From: Candidatus Vogelbacteria bacterium
Lineage (GTDB): Bacteria; Patescibacteriota; Minisyncoccia; Phycocordibacterales; XYD1-FULL-46-19
Length of the DNA stretch: 32,042 bases
NCBI GenBank assembly: GCA_903864935.1
Contig: CAIPHT010000007.1
Coordinates: 80,293 to 112,334, forward strand
Reading direction: 5' to 3'
This document shows, one piece after another, positions 18,178 through 26,249 of this stretch. Both the position numbers and the translations under genes were made by a program. Numbering within the stretch: the first letter of the stretch is position 1; each line of letters starts with the position of its first letter. The notes beneath the pieces are model-generated. The model was given only the letters and a program-made list of their open reading frames with translations, was not told where the DNA came from and did no database searches.

Positions 18178-18291
18178 ACAGGAACTGATGACGTGGCAAA
18201 ATCGTCGTACGTTCCTGGGATATTGTTCTTTTTAGAATTGTCCTGCTCAAAAAATTACCACCCTCGGCCTCCGGCCTCGAGGGTGTTTTTC
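18178..18291 (+). ncRNA. Candidate short structured RNA unit 3
   Basis: Hairpin CAGGAAC (18179-18185)/GTTCCTG (18211-18217) with inner GACG/CGTC, then terminator ACCCTCG/CGAGGGT with GTTTTTC tail. A 15-codon ORF with AGGA before its ATG is also present. Confidence 0.55.
18260..18291 (+). terminator. Intrinsic terminator of unit 3
   Basis: ACCCTCG (18260-18266) ... CGAGGGT (18278-18284) GTTTTTC. Confidence 0.85.
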
Positions 18292-18294
18292 TTT

Positions 18295-18357
18295 TAAGAA
18301 AACCCCTCGCTGGAGGGGTTTTCTGTGTTGTTTGGTTGGTTAAGCCGAGTGCCTCTA
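18295..18357 (-). repeat. Right arm of inverted repeat, containing the efp terminator
   Basis: Reverse complement TAGAGGCACTCGGCTTAACCAACCAAACAACACAGAAAACCCCTCCAGCGAGGGGTTTTCTTA; starts at the efp TAG stop. Confidence 0.95.
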
Positions 18358-18918
18358 ATTGACGCGCTCTACGTACTCACCAGAGTCGGTATTGATACGA
18401 AGCACGTCGCCTTCATTGATGAACATTGGCACATTGACGGTGAAGCCAGTTTCGAGTTTGACCTGTTTGAGACCACCTTGCACAGTGTTACCTTTAACAG
18501 CAGGGGCGGCTTCGATGACCTTGAGTTCAACCTTAATCGGCACTTCAACTCCCAAGACCTTGTCATCGAAGGAGATAAGTTCTACTAGGGTATTTTGCTT
18601 CACAAAGTGGATTTGTTCGCCCACCTGATCAGCATCAAGCTCGAAGCGCTTGCTAGGGTCTTTCTCTTCGCAGAACCAATATTTACCCTTGGCCTCATAG
18701 AGATACTTAACCTTGCGACGATCTACCTCAGCTTCTTCAGCTTTCTCGCTCTGATGGAAGGAGACCTCCATCACCTTACCGGTGAGAAGATTCTTCATTT
18801 TAACAGCATTAACCGGCTTCCTCTGTTGTTTGCGGAAGACGTGGGAGGTGAGGATCTCAAAAGGGGCCCCTTCGTAGAGGATAACCTTGCGCTCTTTGAT
18901 TTCATTATATTCCAACAT
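18355..18918 (-). CDS. efp: Translation elongation factor P with non-canonical tip loop
   Basis: MLEYNEIKERKVILYEGAPFEILTSHVFRKQQRKPVNAVKMKNLLTGKVMEVSFHQSEKAEEAEVDRRKVKYLYEAKG; three-domain EF-P. Confidence 0.93.
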   Translation of the reverse strand: MLEYNEIKERKVILYEGAPFEILTSHVFRKQQRKPVNAVKMKNLLTGKVMEVSFHQSEKAEEAEVDRRKVKYLYEAKGKYWFCEEKDPSKRFELDADQVGEQIHFVKQNTLVELISFDDKVLGVEVPIKVELKVIEAAPAVKGNTVQGGLKQVKLETGFTVNVPMFINEGDVLRINTDSGEYVERVN

Positions 18919-18979
18919 AGTAATAGGATATTAACTGAAAAATACTTAATTTTCAAGGGCTTCACCCCGCCAGACCAAT

Positions 18980-19017
18980 CTTCTAAAAAGTCCTCGGATC
19001 TCCTCAATCTACGATTT
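18980..19017 (+). repeat. 38-bp exact direct repeat, copy 1
   Basis: CTTCTAAAAAGTCCTCGGATCTCCTCAATCTACGATTT; identical at 23785-23822. Lies between CCCCGCCAGAC (18965-18975) and GTCTGGCGGGG (19041-19051). Confidence 0.95.
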
Positions 19018-19076
19018 CGGCCAGACATTTTTATCAGATTGTCTGGCGGGGAGAGCCTGTTCTGGTTGGCTGGTTT

Positions 19077-20126
19077 TTACTCTTCATCATCAGAAGACCC
19101 ACCGCCAATCTCTCCCGAGAGTAGGGGTTTGATCTTCTCAACAAGTTCCTCCTGAATTTCCGGGTTCTCCCTTAAGAAGAGGCGAGCGGATTCATAACCT
19201 CGGCCTAATTTAATTTCTGATTTGCCAGTGCCGTAGCTGTAGCTTGAGCCGGATTTATGGAGAACATTATACTTCTCGCCAAGAGCCAAGACCTCACCCT
19301 CGGGGGAGATACCCTCATTGTAGAGGAGATCGAATTCAGCTTGTCTGAAGGGAGCCGCCACCTTGTTCTTCACAACCTTCACGCGGATACGGCCACCAAT
19401 AATTTCCTCACCTTTCTTGATTTGGGCGATACGGCGCACGTCCATACGGACGGAGGCATAGAACTTAAGCGCCTTGCCACCCGGCGTGGTCTCAGGGTTG
19501 CCAAACATGACTCCGATTTGCATACGAATTTGGTTGATGAAGATAACGACGGTCTTACTCTTATCGACAATGGAGGTCATCTTGCGGAGAGCCTGCGACA
19601 TTAAGCGGGCTTGTTTGCCGACATGGTAATCGCCGACATCACCCTCAATCTCGTCCTTGGGGGTTAGGGCGGCCACGGAGTCGATAACCACGACGTCAAT
19701 TTTGCCTGAGCGGATAAGGCTCTCGGCAATTTCTAAGGCCTGTTCGCCATAATCTGGCTGAGAGATAAGTAATTCGTCGGTTTTTACTCCTAAGCGAGCC
19801 GAATATTCTGGATCCATGGCGTGCTCGGCATCGATGAAGGCGCAGATGCCACCATTCTTCTGGGCCTCGGCCACAATATGGAGAGCCAGTGTCGTTTTAC
19901 CTGATGATTCTGGTCCATAAATTTCGATAATACGACCGCGGGGGACACCGCCAATGCCAAGAGCGGCATCAAGAGCCAACGATCCTGTTCCGATCGAGTC
20001 CACGCCAACCTTCGGCTTGTCACCTAATTTCATAATAGACTCATCACCAAACTTGCTCTGAATCGCGCGAATGGTCTCAGCGATACTCGCTCCGGACTCC
20101 TTACTTGCTTTTTGTTTCTTTGCCAT
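19077..20126 (-). CDS. recA: Recombinase A
   Basis: [13 protein letters not shown] Walker [56 protein letters not shown]. Confidence 0.97.
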   Translation of the reverse strand: MAKKQKASKESGASIAETIRAIQSKFGDESIMKLGDKPKVGVDSIGTGSLALDAALGIGGVPRGRIIEIYGPESSGKTTLALHIVAEAQKNGGICAFIDAEHAMDPEYSARLGVKTDELLISQPDYGEQALEIAESLIRSGKIDVVVIDSVAALTPKDEIEGDVGDYHVGKQARLMSQALRKMTSIVDKSKTVVIFINQIRMQIGVMFGNPETTPGGKALKFYASVRMDVRRIAQIKKGEEIIGGRIRVKVVKNKVAAPFRQAEFDLLYNEGISPEGEVLALGEKYNVLHKSGSSYSYGTGKSEIKLGRGYESARLFLRENPEIQEELVEKIKPLLSGEIGGGSSDDEE

Positions 20127-20170
20127 ATTTTTTGCTTGCCCTGTGATTCGCGTCAGCGAATTTTACGGGG

Positions 20171-20533
20171 TTATTTATTAAATACTAATTGAACCTTTTT
20201 TTCTATTTTTCGGCCGAACTTATCTTGAGCCATAATCTCTAACTGATTATAACCGCTGGCCAGGAGATATGGTTCGTTGAAGTTGCCGTCTTCGTCGGTA
20301 AATATCTTTCTCCCGTTGATAAAAATTTGGCTAATTCTCTCGGCCTTACCCTTCACATTCACCAAGTCGCTCTGGCAATTTGTCCCGTCAGCGGGGGAGG
20401 AGAGGATAATCTCGGGACCAACAGCAAGGTTCTTAATCTTGAGAGCTGAATAGCCAACAACAAGCAAGACAACGGCCACTATCACTAGGGGTTTAACTAA
20501 GAGCCGACAATCTTTTTTGGGGTTATAATTCAT
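20171..20533 (-). CDS. Single-pass membrane protein with Ig-like (glucodextranase-B-like) domain
   Basis: Likely start MNYNPKKDCRLL, overlapping the ftsK stop. TM helix plus ILSSPADGTNCQSDLVNVKGKAERISQIFINGRKIFTDEDGNFNEPYLLASGYNQLEI. Confidence 0.7.
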   Translation of the reverse strand: MNYNPKKDCRLLVKPLVIVAVVLLVVGYSALKIKNLAVGPEIILSSPADGTNCQSDLVNVKGKAERISQIFINGRKIFTDEDGNFNEPYLLASGYNQLEIMAQDKFGRKIEKKVQLVFNK

Positions 20534-22769
20534 CACTGCTTTCTTCGGTTGGGATACCAATTGCTTCACTACCATAAACTTCGCGGGCCTTAGCTCCAGA
20601 GCCGGCCCCAATCACGCCTCGTTCCTCAAGCATGTCGAGGAGGCGAGCGGCCCGAGCATAACCGACTTTAAGCTTACGCTGGAGATAAGAGGCCGAGGCT
20701 TTGCCGGCTTCCATTACGGCCATGCGGGCATCTTCGTAGAGGTCATCATCACTGTCGCTACCAAATTCATCAGTAAAGATGCTCTTGCCGCCCGCGCCAC
20801 TGGCCCCATTTCCCGAGAGAGCTTCCTCGGCTGAGAGGTTGAGATCGCTAGGGAGAGCATCGGTATATTGCTCAGCGAGATAGGTAACCACTTTCTTAAC
20901 CTCCTCCTCGGTAATATAGGCAGACTGAATACGAGCCGGCTTAGACATTTCACCTGAGATATAGAGCATGTCGCCAGCGCCTAAGAGTTTCTCAGCACCG
21001 GCGGAGTCTAAGATGGTGCGGGAGTCAATTTGCGAAGCTACCTGAAGAGCAATACGAGAAGGAATGTTCGCCTTGATCAAACCAGTAATAACCTCAACGG
21101 ATGGGCGCTGGGTCGAGAGGATGAGGTGGATACCGACGGCGCGTGACATCTGAGCGAGACGTACAATCGCTGCTTCAAGTTCTCTTGGATAACTGGTCAT
21201 AATATCAGCCAACTCATCGATAATAACAACGATATAAGGCATGCGCTCTACTTCATCTTGCCCTTCGTCACCTTTCTTGATGGGTTTGTTGAGAATATTT
21301 TTGTGATAAGACTGAATATCGCGCACGGCCTCCGCTTCTAAGATGTCATAACGACGATCCATTTCTTTGGCCAACCAGCGAAGAGCAGCAATGGCCTTCT
21401 TGGGCTCAGTGATAACTGGTGTGAGGAGATGAGGGATCTTATTATAGAGAGTGAGTTCGACACGCTTAGGGTCAATCATGACGAAGCGCATTTGTTCTGG
21501 TGGATTGCGATAGAGGAGGGAGGTGATAATGGCGTGGATGGTGACCGACTTACCCGAACCGGTGGCCCCGGCAATTAACATGTGGGGAGCCTTAGCGATA
21601 TTAGAGTAGCGAGGCGCGCCGGAGATATCGCGACCCAAGGCGACATAGAGTGGGTGGTTAGATTCAGTGAAGTCGGGGGTGGAGAGGAGAGAGGGGAGGC
21701 GAATGATCGCCTTGGTCTTGTTGGGAATCTCGATACCGACAAGAGACTTGCCAGGGATAGGGGCCTCGATACGTAGAGGGTGAGCAGCGAGCGACAAGGA
21801 GAGGTCGTTTTGGAGGGCGACAATGCGCGAGAGCTTGACCCCTTCGGCTGGCTTCAGGGCATAACGAGTAACGGTTGGTCCAATTGAGACCTCGTCCATC
21901 TCAACAGTGATGCCGAAGTTGCCGAGGGTGCGCTTGATGATGTTCGCGTTCGCTTTAATATCGCCGGCGTTTGGTTTGCCACTATCTTGTTCAAGCAGGG
22001 AGAGGGGTGGGGGAGAGAAGTCGCCTGCTGAGGCGCGTCGGCCTAAGAAGGAGAGCCCGCCGAAGAGGCCGGCTTCACCCCCCTTCACCTTGAGGTCGGT
22101 ATTTTGTTTGTCATCTTTTTTGTCACCAGTCTTTGCTTCTTCCTCTGTTGCCTTGGTGACGGCCTTGTTGTCGTCTTCACTCTCACCGTTAACCTTCAAG
22201 TTCTGTTGTTCGTCTTCGACAATCTCCGTTTTGCGTCCGAATAATTTCTTCCAGAGAGCGAGACCTAAGATTTGCGGTGTGTCGAGGGCGACAAGCAGAG
22301 AGACAAGAACGACAGCGCCTAAGAAAACGAGACTGGCATAAGTATCAAAATAATTTAAAAGAGGGGAGGCGACATGTGAGCCGATAATCCCACCGGTCTC
22401 AGGTTTATTGATAATGCTCAAGCCACCCAAGACAGCGACTAAGAAGAGGGCTCCACTGATCGCCTTAGTAGTGACCAAGCCAACCTTAATTGAGCGAAGG
22501 AGAATAACGCCAAAACAAAGTAATAAGAAGGGTACGAGGTAGAAGCCCCAACCAAAGAGTTTGTCTAATAATTGGTAGCTCAATTGTCCAGCTCGGCCAC
22601 CAATATTGAAGCGCGCTAGGACAAAGAAAATGGAGGCCGCGAAGGCAAAGACGGCAATAATGGCGCGCTTGGTCTCGCTCTTCAGGAGCTTAACTTTTTC
22701 TTTGGTCTCATCCTCTTTTTGTCCTCGAAGTTCTTTCTTTTGTTTTTTGCTAACTTTCATTTGTTTCAT
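20523..22769 (-). CDS. ftsK: DNA translocase FtsK/SpoIIIE
   Basis: N-terminal TM helices, MLIAGATGSGKSVTIHAIITSLLYRNPPEQMRFVMIDPKRVELTLYN, C-terminal gamma winged-helix SYLQRKLKVGYARAARLLDMLEERGVIG. Confidence 0.96.
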   Translation of the reverse strand: MKQMKVSKKQKKELRGQKEDETKEKVKLLKSETKRAIIAVFAFAASIFFVLARFNIGGRAGQLSYQLLDKLFGWGFYLVPFLLLCFGVILLRSIKVGLVTTKAISGALFLVAVLGGLSIINKPETGGIIGSHVASPLLNYFDTYASLVFLGAVVLVSLLVALDTPQILGLALWKKLFGRKTEIVEDEQQNLKVNGESEDDNKAVTKATEEEAKTGDKKDDKQNTDLKVKGGEAGLFGGLSFLGRRASAGDFSPPPLSLLEQDSGKPNAGDIKANANIIKRTLGNFGITVEMDEVSIGPTVTRYALKPAEGVKLSRIVALQNDLSLSLAAHPLRIEAPIPGKSLVGIEIPNKTKAIIRLPSLLSTPDFTESNHPLYVALGRDISGAPRYSNIAKAPHMLIAGATGSGKSVTIHAIITSLLYRNPPEQMRFVMIDPKRVELTLYNKIPHLLTPVITEPKKAIAALRWLAKEMDRRYDILEAEAVRDIQSYHKNILNKPIKKGDEGQDEVERMPYIVVIIDELADIMTSYPRELEAAIVRLAQMSRAVGIHLILSTQRPSVEVITGLIKANIPSRIALQVASQIDSRTILDSAGAEKLLGAGDMLYISGEMSKPARIQSAYITEEEVKKVVTYLAEQYTDALPSDLNLSAEEALSGNGASGAGGKSIFTDEFGSDSDDDLYEDARMAVMEAGKASASYLQRKLKVGYARAARLLDMLEERGVIGAGSGAKAREVYGSEAIGIPTEESSDEL

Positions 22770-22819
22770 TCTTTAGATTATAACAATTTTTAGTTATCCC
22801 CACCACACTTTTTCCTTTC

Positions 22820-22855
22820 CCCGCCAGGCCTCGGACTCATTTGAGGCCTGGCGGG
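22820..22855. repeat. Dispersed palindrome with 13-10-13 geometry
   Basis: CCCGCCAGGCCTC-ggactcattt-GAGGCCTGGCGGG, perfect arms. Confidence 0.9.
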
Positions 22856-22870
22856 AAGAAAAATTGATTA

Positions 22871-22900
22871 TTGGACAAACGAAAATGAACGGTGTATAAT
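22871..22900 (+). promoter_or_regulatory. Promoter of winged-helix gene
   Basis: TTGGAC, N18, TATAAT. GGACA motifs at 22873, 22904 and 22930. Confidence 0.65.
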
Positions 22901-22955
22901 AAAGGACAATATAAAGGCCAGTTAATTAAGGACAAAAGACAGTAAAAAGACCTAT

Positions 22956-23762
22956 ATGGATAACCAAAAAGACAATCACAAGTGGTCCCATTATGTGTCC
23001 CTTAAGGGTCATAAATTAACCCAAGCTGTTTACCTGGTTACTTCTTTGTTGCCAGACAGCGAACCTCTCAAGTGGCGATTAAGAGACATCGCTCTCGATG
23101 TCTTATCGGACGTCTCTGTTTTGGATCCAGGCTTTGACCATTCCTCCGGCCTCTCTTCAACCGGGAGCAATAGCCAGCTCTCACCACTCTTCAAGGTTCC
23201 TGTCCTTGAGTCAGCTAGTACCAAAGTTGGTCAGCTTATTTCTTGGTTCGAGGTGGCTCTGGCGGGCAACTTCTCGGCTGATCTCAACTTGGTTCTTGTG
23301 CGTAATGAATACCAAGAATTCAATAAACTTTTGCAGGAGAGAATCAAGTCGACCGGGCTTAATAAACTTGTCCACTTGAGTACCGATGATTTGCTTTTGC
23401 CGGCATCGGCTCCCGCCACAATTTCTCCCGCTGAAGAAAATAAAAAAACTTTGAGCAACATGTCTCATAGTTTGTCCCATAAACAAGAGTCTCATCCTAT
23501 GGGACACAAAGAGGTGGGGGAGAGCCCTTATCAGAAACTTAGTCGCTTGCCTCATAAGAGTCGCGATGTCGCTAAGGACTCTCGTCGCTCTTTAATTATA
23601 AGCTTTTTGAAGGGAAAAGACTGGACATCAATAAAGGACATTACCGAAGCAATTAGCGGTTGTAGCGCCAAGACAATCCAGCGCGAGCTCTCCGACCTTG
23701 TCCATCAGGGTGTCCTTAAGAAAAAAGGGGACCGTCGCTGGAGTCGTTACCTGTTATCTTAA
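22956..23762 (+). CDS. Winged-helix (DeoR/HTH-like) putative regulator
   Basis: C-terminal RRSLIISFLKGKDWTSIKDITEAISGCSAKTIQRELSDLVHQGVLKKKGDRRWSRYLL is a clear winged helix. N-terminal region unassigned. Confidence 0.7.
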   Translation: MDNQKDNHKWSHYVSLKGHKLTQAVYLVTSLLPDSEPLKWRLRDIALDVLSDVSVLDPGFDHSSGLSSTGSNSQLSPLFKVPVLESASTKVGQLISWFEVALAGNFSADLNLVLVRNEYQEFNKLLQERIKSTGLNKLVHLSTDDLLLPASAPATISPAEENKKTLSNMSHSLSHKQESHPMGHKEVGESPYQKLSRLPHKSRDVAKDSRRSLIISFLKGKDWTSIKDITEAISGCSAKTIQRELSDLVHQGVLKKKGDRRWSRYLLS

Positions 23763-23784
23763 AAAATCCCGCCATCAGAACATG

Positions 23785-23822
23785 CTTCTAAAAAGTCCTC
23801 GGATCTCCTCAATCTACGATTT
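23785..23822 (+). repeat. 38-bp exact direct repeat, copy 2
   Basis: Identical to 18980-19017; flanked by CCCGCC on the left and the palindrome at 23835. Confidence 0.95.
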
Positions 23823-23834
23823 CCTTTTCCCTTC

Positions 23835-23870
23835 CCCGCCAGACCTCAAGTGAGCCCGAGGTGTGGCGGG
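23835..23870. repeat. Dispersed palindrome with 13-10-13 geometry
   Basis: CCCGCCAGACCTC-aagtgagccc-GAGGTGTGGCGGG, 1 arm mismatch. Confidence 0.88.
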
Positions 23871-23978
23871 TGTAGCCCTCCCTTGGTTGCTAAAAATAGC
23901 ATTTTAGTGTAGTATATTAAGGTCTGTTTTGGACCTAAAAGTATGGCGTTCCCGTATATGTTATCAGCTTAGCTATAG

Positions 23979-24024
23979 TTATCCACAAACAGTTTTTGCT
24001 TCCGCTTGTAGCGGGCTGTATAAT
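23979..24024 (+). promoter_or_regulatory. S-layer-like gene promoter with upstream DnaA-box 9-mer
   Basis: TTATCCACA (23979-23987), N8, TTGCTT (23996-24001), N17, TATAAT (24019-24024). Confidence 0.75.
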
Positions 24025-24030
24025 AGTAGG

Positions 24031-24291
24031 CAAGGGTCATTGACAACCGAATCTTCGTTTTAGTTGTCTTTAAAAAAGTGTCGTTTTTGCTTTGCTCGGT
24101 CGCCCGTCAATTGACGGAAAGCAAGGCTCCAGGTTCGTCAATTTCGTCCCCAACTAATAGCCTAAAAGTTCTTAGCTAAAAGCTATAACCTTCAAGCTAA
24201 AACCTTTCTGTCTGCTAGTTGGTGTCGAGGTGTACGAGCCAACAAATTATTAGGGATTATAAGTTTAGTTATTATAAGTAAATTATAAATC
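24031..24291 (+). promoter_or_regulatory. Long structured 5' leader
   Basis: TTGCTTT (24087-24093)/AAAGCAA (24118-24124) around CCGTCAATTGACGG (24104-24117). GTTGG (24218-24222) can pair with CCAAC at 24150 or 24239. Confidence 0.55.
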
Positions 24292-26199
24292 ATGAAAAAA
24301 ATTGCTTTAGTTCTCGGTCTCGTGTTGGCTTTCTCCATGGTGAGTGTTGCCAGCGCTGCCACCGTTGCTGAATTGCAAGCTCAGCTCGCTGCCCTTACAG
24401 CTCAAATCGCTGCTATGGGTGGTAGCACTGCTTCTGTCAGCTCCGCTCCTTCTATTACCAAGTCCTTGACTATCGGTTCCAAGGGTGATGAGGTCACCGC
24501 TCTCCAGAAGTATTTGGAGGACGAAGGTCTTCTCGTTATGCCTGCTGGTGTTGATTACGGCTACTTCGGTGCTCTTACCAAGAAGTCTGTTATCGCTTGG
24601 CAGAAAGCTAACGATGTTAGCCCAGCCTCCGGTTACTTTGGTCCTCTCTCACGAGCTAAGTTAGCTGGTTTGGTTACTACTGCTCCTGTTGGCGGTGTCA
24701 CTACTCCTGTTGTTGGCTTGGATCAAAAGGATGGCTCTGTTACTGTCGCCATTAACACTTCTCCTGCCAATGCTACTGTTGTCAAGAAGGGTGAGACTAA
24801 GGATGTCATTTCTTATAACTTCAAGGCTACTGCCGGAAATGTTTCCGTTAGTCGTATTGATTTTCGTTTTGACACCCGAGCTTGGCTTTACTTCAACAAA
24901 GCTGATTTAGTTGATGGTTCCGGCAATGTTGTTGCAACAAAGAACCTTACTTCCTCTGATTTTACGGAGATTACTGCAAACACTTCGTACATGATGAGAA
25001 TGGAAAATGTTAACTTTGTTGTTGTTCCAGGTGCAGACAAAGACTTAACCTTAAGACTTACAGCTGCTCCTTCTAGTGACAGAACTGCTACCACCATCAC
25101 TGTTACTTCTCCTGCTGGTTCTATTAGAACTATCAATGGGAAGGGCTTTACTGATTCTTTGGGTGATGTCACCTTGTCACGTACAATTAGCTACCAAGCT
25201 GCTTCTACTGGTAACTTGATTATCTCTTTGGATTCAACAACTCCAACTGCTGGGATTGTTGGCGTAAGCCAAAGCTCTGAGACCGTTGCTCCTTTAGCTG
25301 TTATTAGTGTTAGAGCTGAGAACAACGATGTTACTCTAAATAGCTTGGCTGTTAAGTTGACCGCTACTGCTAATTTGGTCACTGCCTTGGATCTCTATAA
25401 GGGCGATGTCAAAATTGCTTCGGCTGATCAAGTTACTGGTACCTCTACCTTTAGTGACTTGAATCTTACCGTTACCCCTGGCACTCAGAACATTGCTAAG
25501 TTAGTAGTTAAGGCTCGTCTTGCTGGACAAGGAACTTCTCCTATCTATGCTGACGGCGCCACTGCTTACATTACTGTAGACCCAGACGGTGTTGGTACCG
25601 TCCCTACAAATTCAAGTGTTTCTGCTACTGATGCTTTGTTCAACACCGCTACTGTCTCTGGTTCAACCTTTAACAGTTATGTCCAGACTGTTTACTACAA
25701 GTCTGTTGGTTTTGCCAAGCTCTCAGTTAACGGTCTTACTGCTCTAAGAAATTCCACGACCCAGGCTTTGACAACTTACAATGATCCAACTAAGGATTAT
25801 GTAACATTTAGAGTCACTGCTGGTGATTATGACACCTATTTGTTGAAGGGTGGTATTGCTACCACTTCAGCTACTGCTGCTACTTCTACTCCTAACTATG
25901 GTGTTATCTTCTCCACAAATGCTACTACCACTACTAGTGTAGTAGTTGACCACTTGGCTGGTTCAACTTACAATTCGTCTGAGGATGGCACTTATACCTA
26001 TAAGGTACCAGCTGGCCAATCTCGTGACTTTATTGCTAAGATTGGTATGAACACTTCTGGTCTCGCTGCTGCTACTGCTGCTAATGTTACTGGTCAGGTT
26101 ATCGGTTTTGGTTGGGCTTTGTCAGATACCATCAGTGGTACCTTGTATAGCTCCAATATGACTGATTACAAGTTCCAGTCTAGCGCCTTCGCTTACTAA
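24292..26199 (+). CDS. Exported surface-layer-like protein with peptidoglycan-binding domain
   Basis: Signal peptide MKKIALVLGLVLAFSMVSVASAA, PG_binding_1-like GSKGDEVTALQKYLEDEGL...YFGALTKKSVIAWQKAN...GYFGPLSRAKL, then beta-rich Thr/Ser/Val-rich repeats and strong codon bias. Confidence 0.85.
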   Translation: MKKIALVLGLVLAFSMVSVASAATVAELQAQLAALTAQIAAMGGSTASVSSAPSITKSLTIGSKGDEVTALQKYLEDEGLLVMPAGVDYGYFGALTKKSVIAWQKANDVSPASGYFGPLSRAKLAGLVTTAPVGGVTTPVVGLDQKDGSVTVAINTSPANATVVKKGETKDVISYNFKATAGNVSVSRIDFRFDTRAWLYFNKADLVDGSGNVVATKNLTSSDFTEITANTSYMMRMENVNFVVVPGADKDLTLRLTAAPSSDRTATTITVTSPAGSIRTINGKGFTDSLGDVTLSRTISYQAASTGNLIISLDSTTPTAGIVGVSQSSETVAPLAVISVRAENNDVTLNSLAVKLTATANLVTALDLYKGDVKIASADQVTGTSTFSDLNLTVTPGTQNIAKLVVKARLAGQGTSPIYADGATAYITVDPDGVGTVPTNSSVSATDALFNTATVSGSTFNSYVQTVYYKSVGFAKLSVNGLTALRNSTTQALTTYNDPTKDYVTFRVTAGDYDTYLLKGGIATTSATAATSTPNYGVIFSTNATTTTSVVVDHLAGSTYNSSEDGTYTYKVPAGQSRDFIAKIGMNTSGLAAATAANVTGQVIGFGWALSDTISGTLYSSNMTDYKFQSSAFAY

Positions 26200-26249
26200 A
26201 TTTAACCTCTTGTGCTTCAGTTAACTTAGGTTAGCTGGTGGGTTATCAA

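Noticed and set aside
17221-18294. Classical insertion sequence with the 64-bp arms as terminal inverted repeats
   Set aside because: No transposase or remnant inside, and the arms contain the host gene stop codons and terminators. A non-autonomous cassette cannot be excluded, but a standard IS is not supported.
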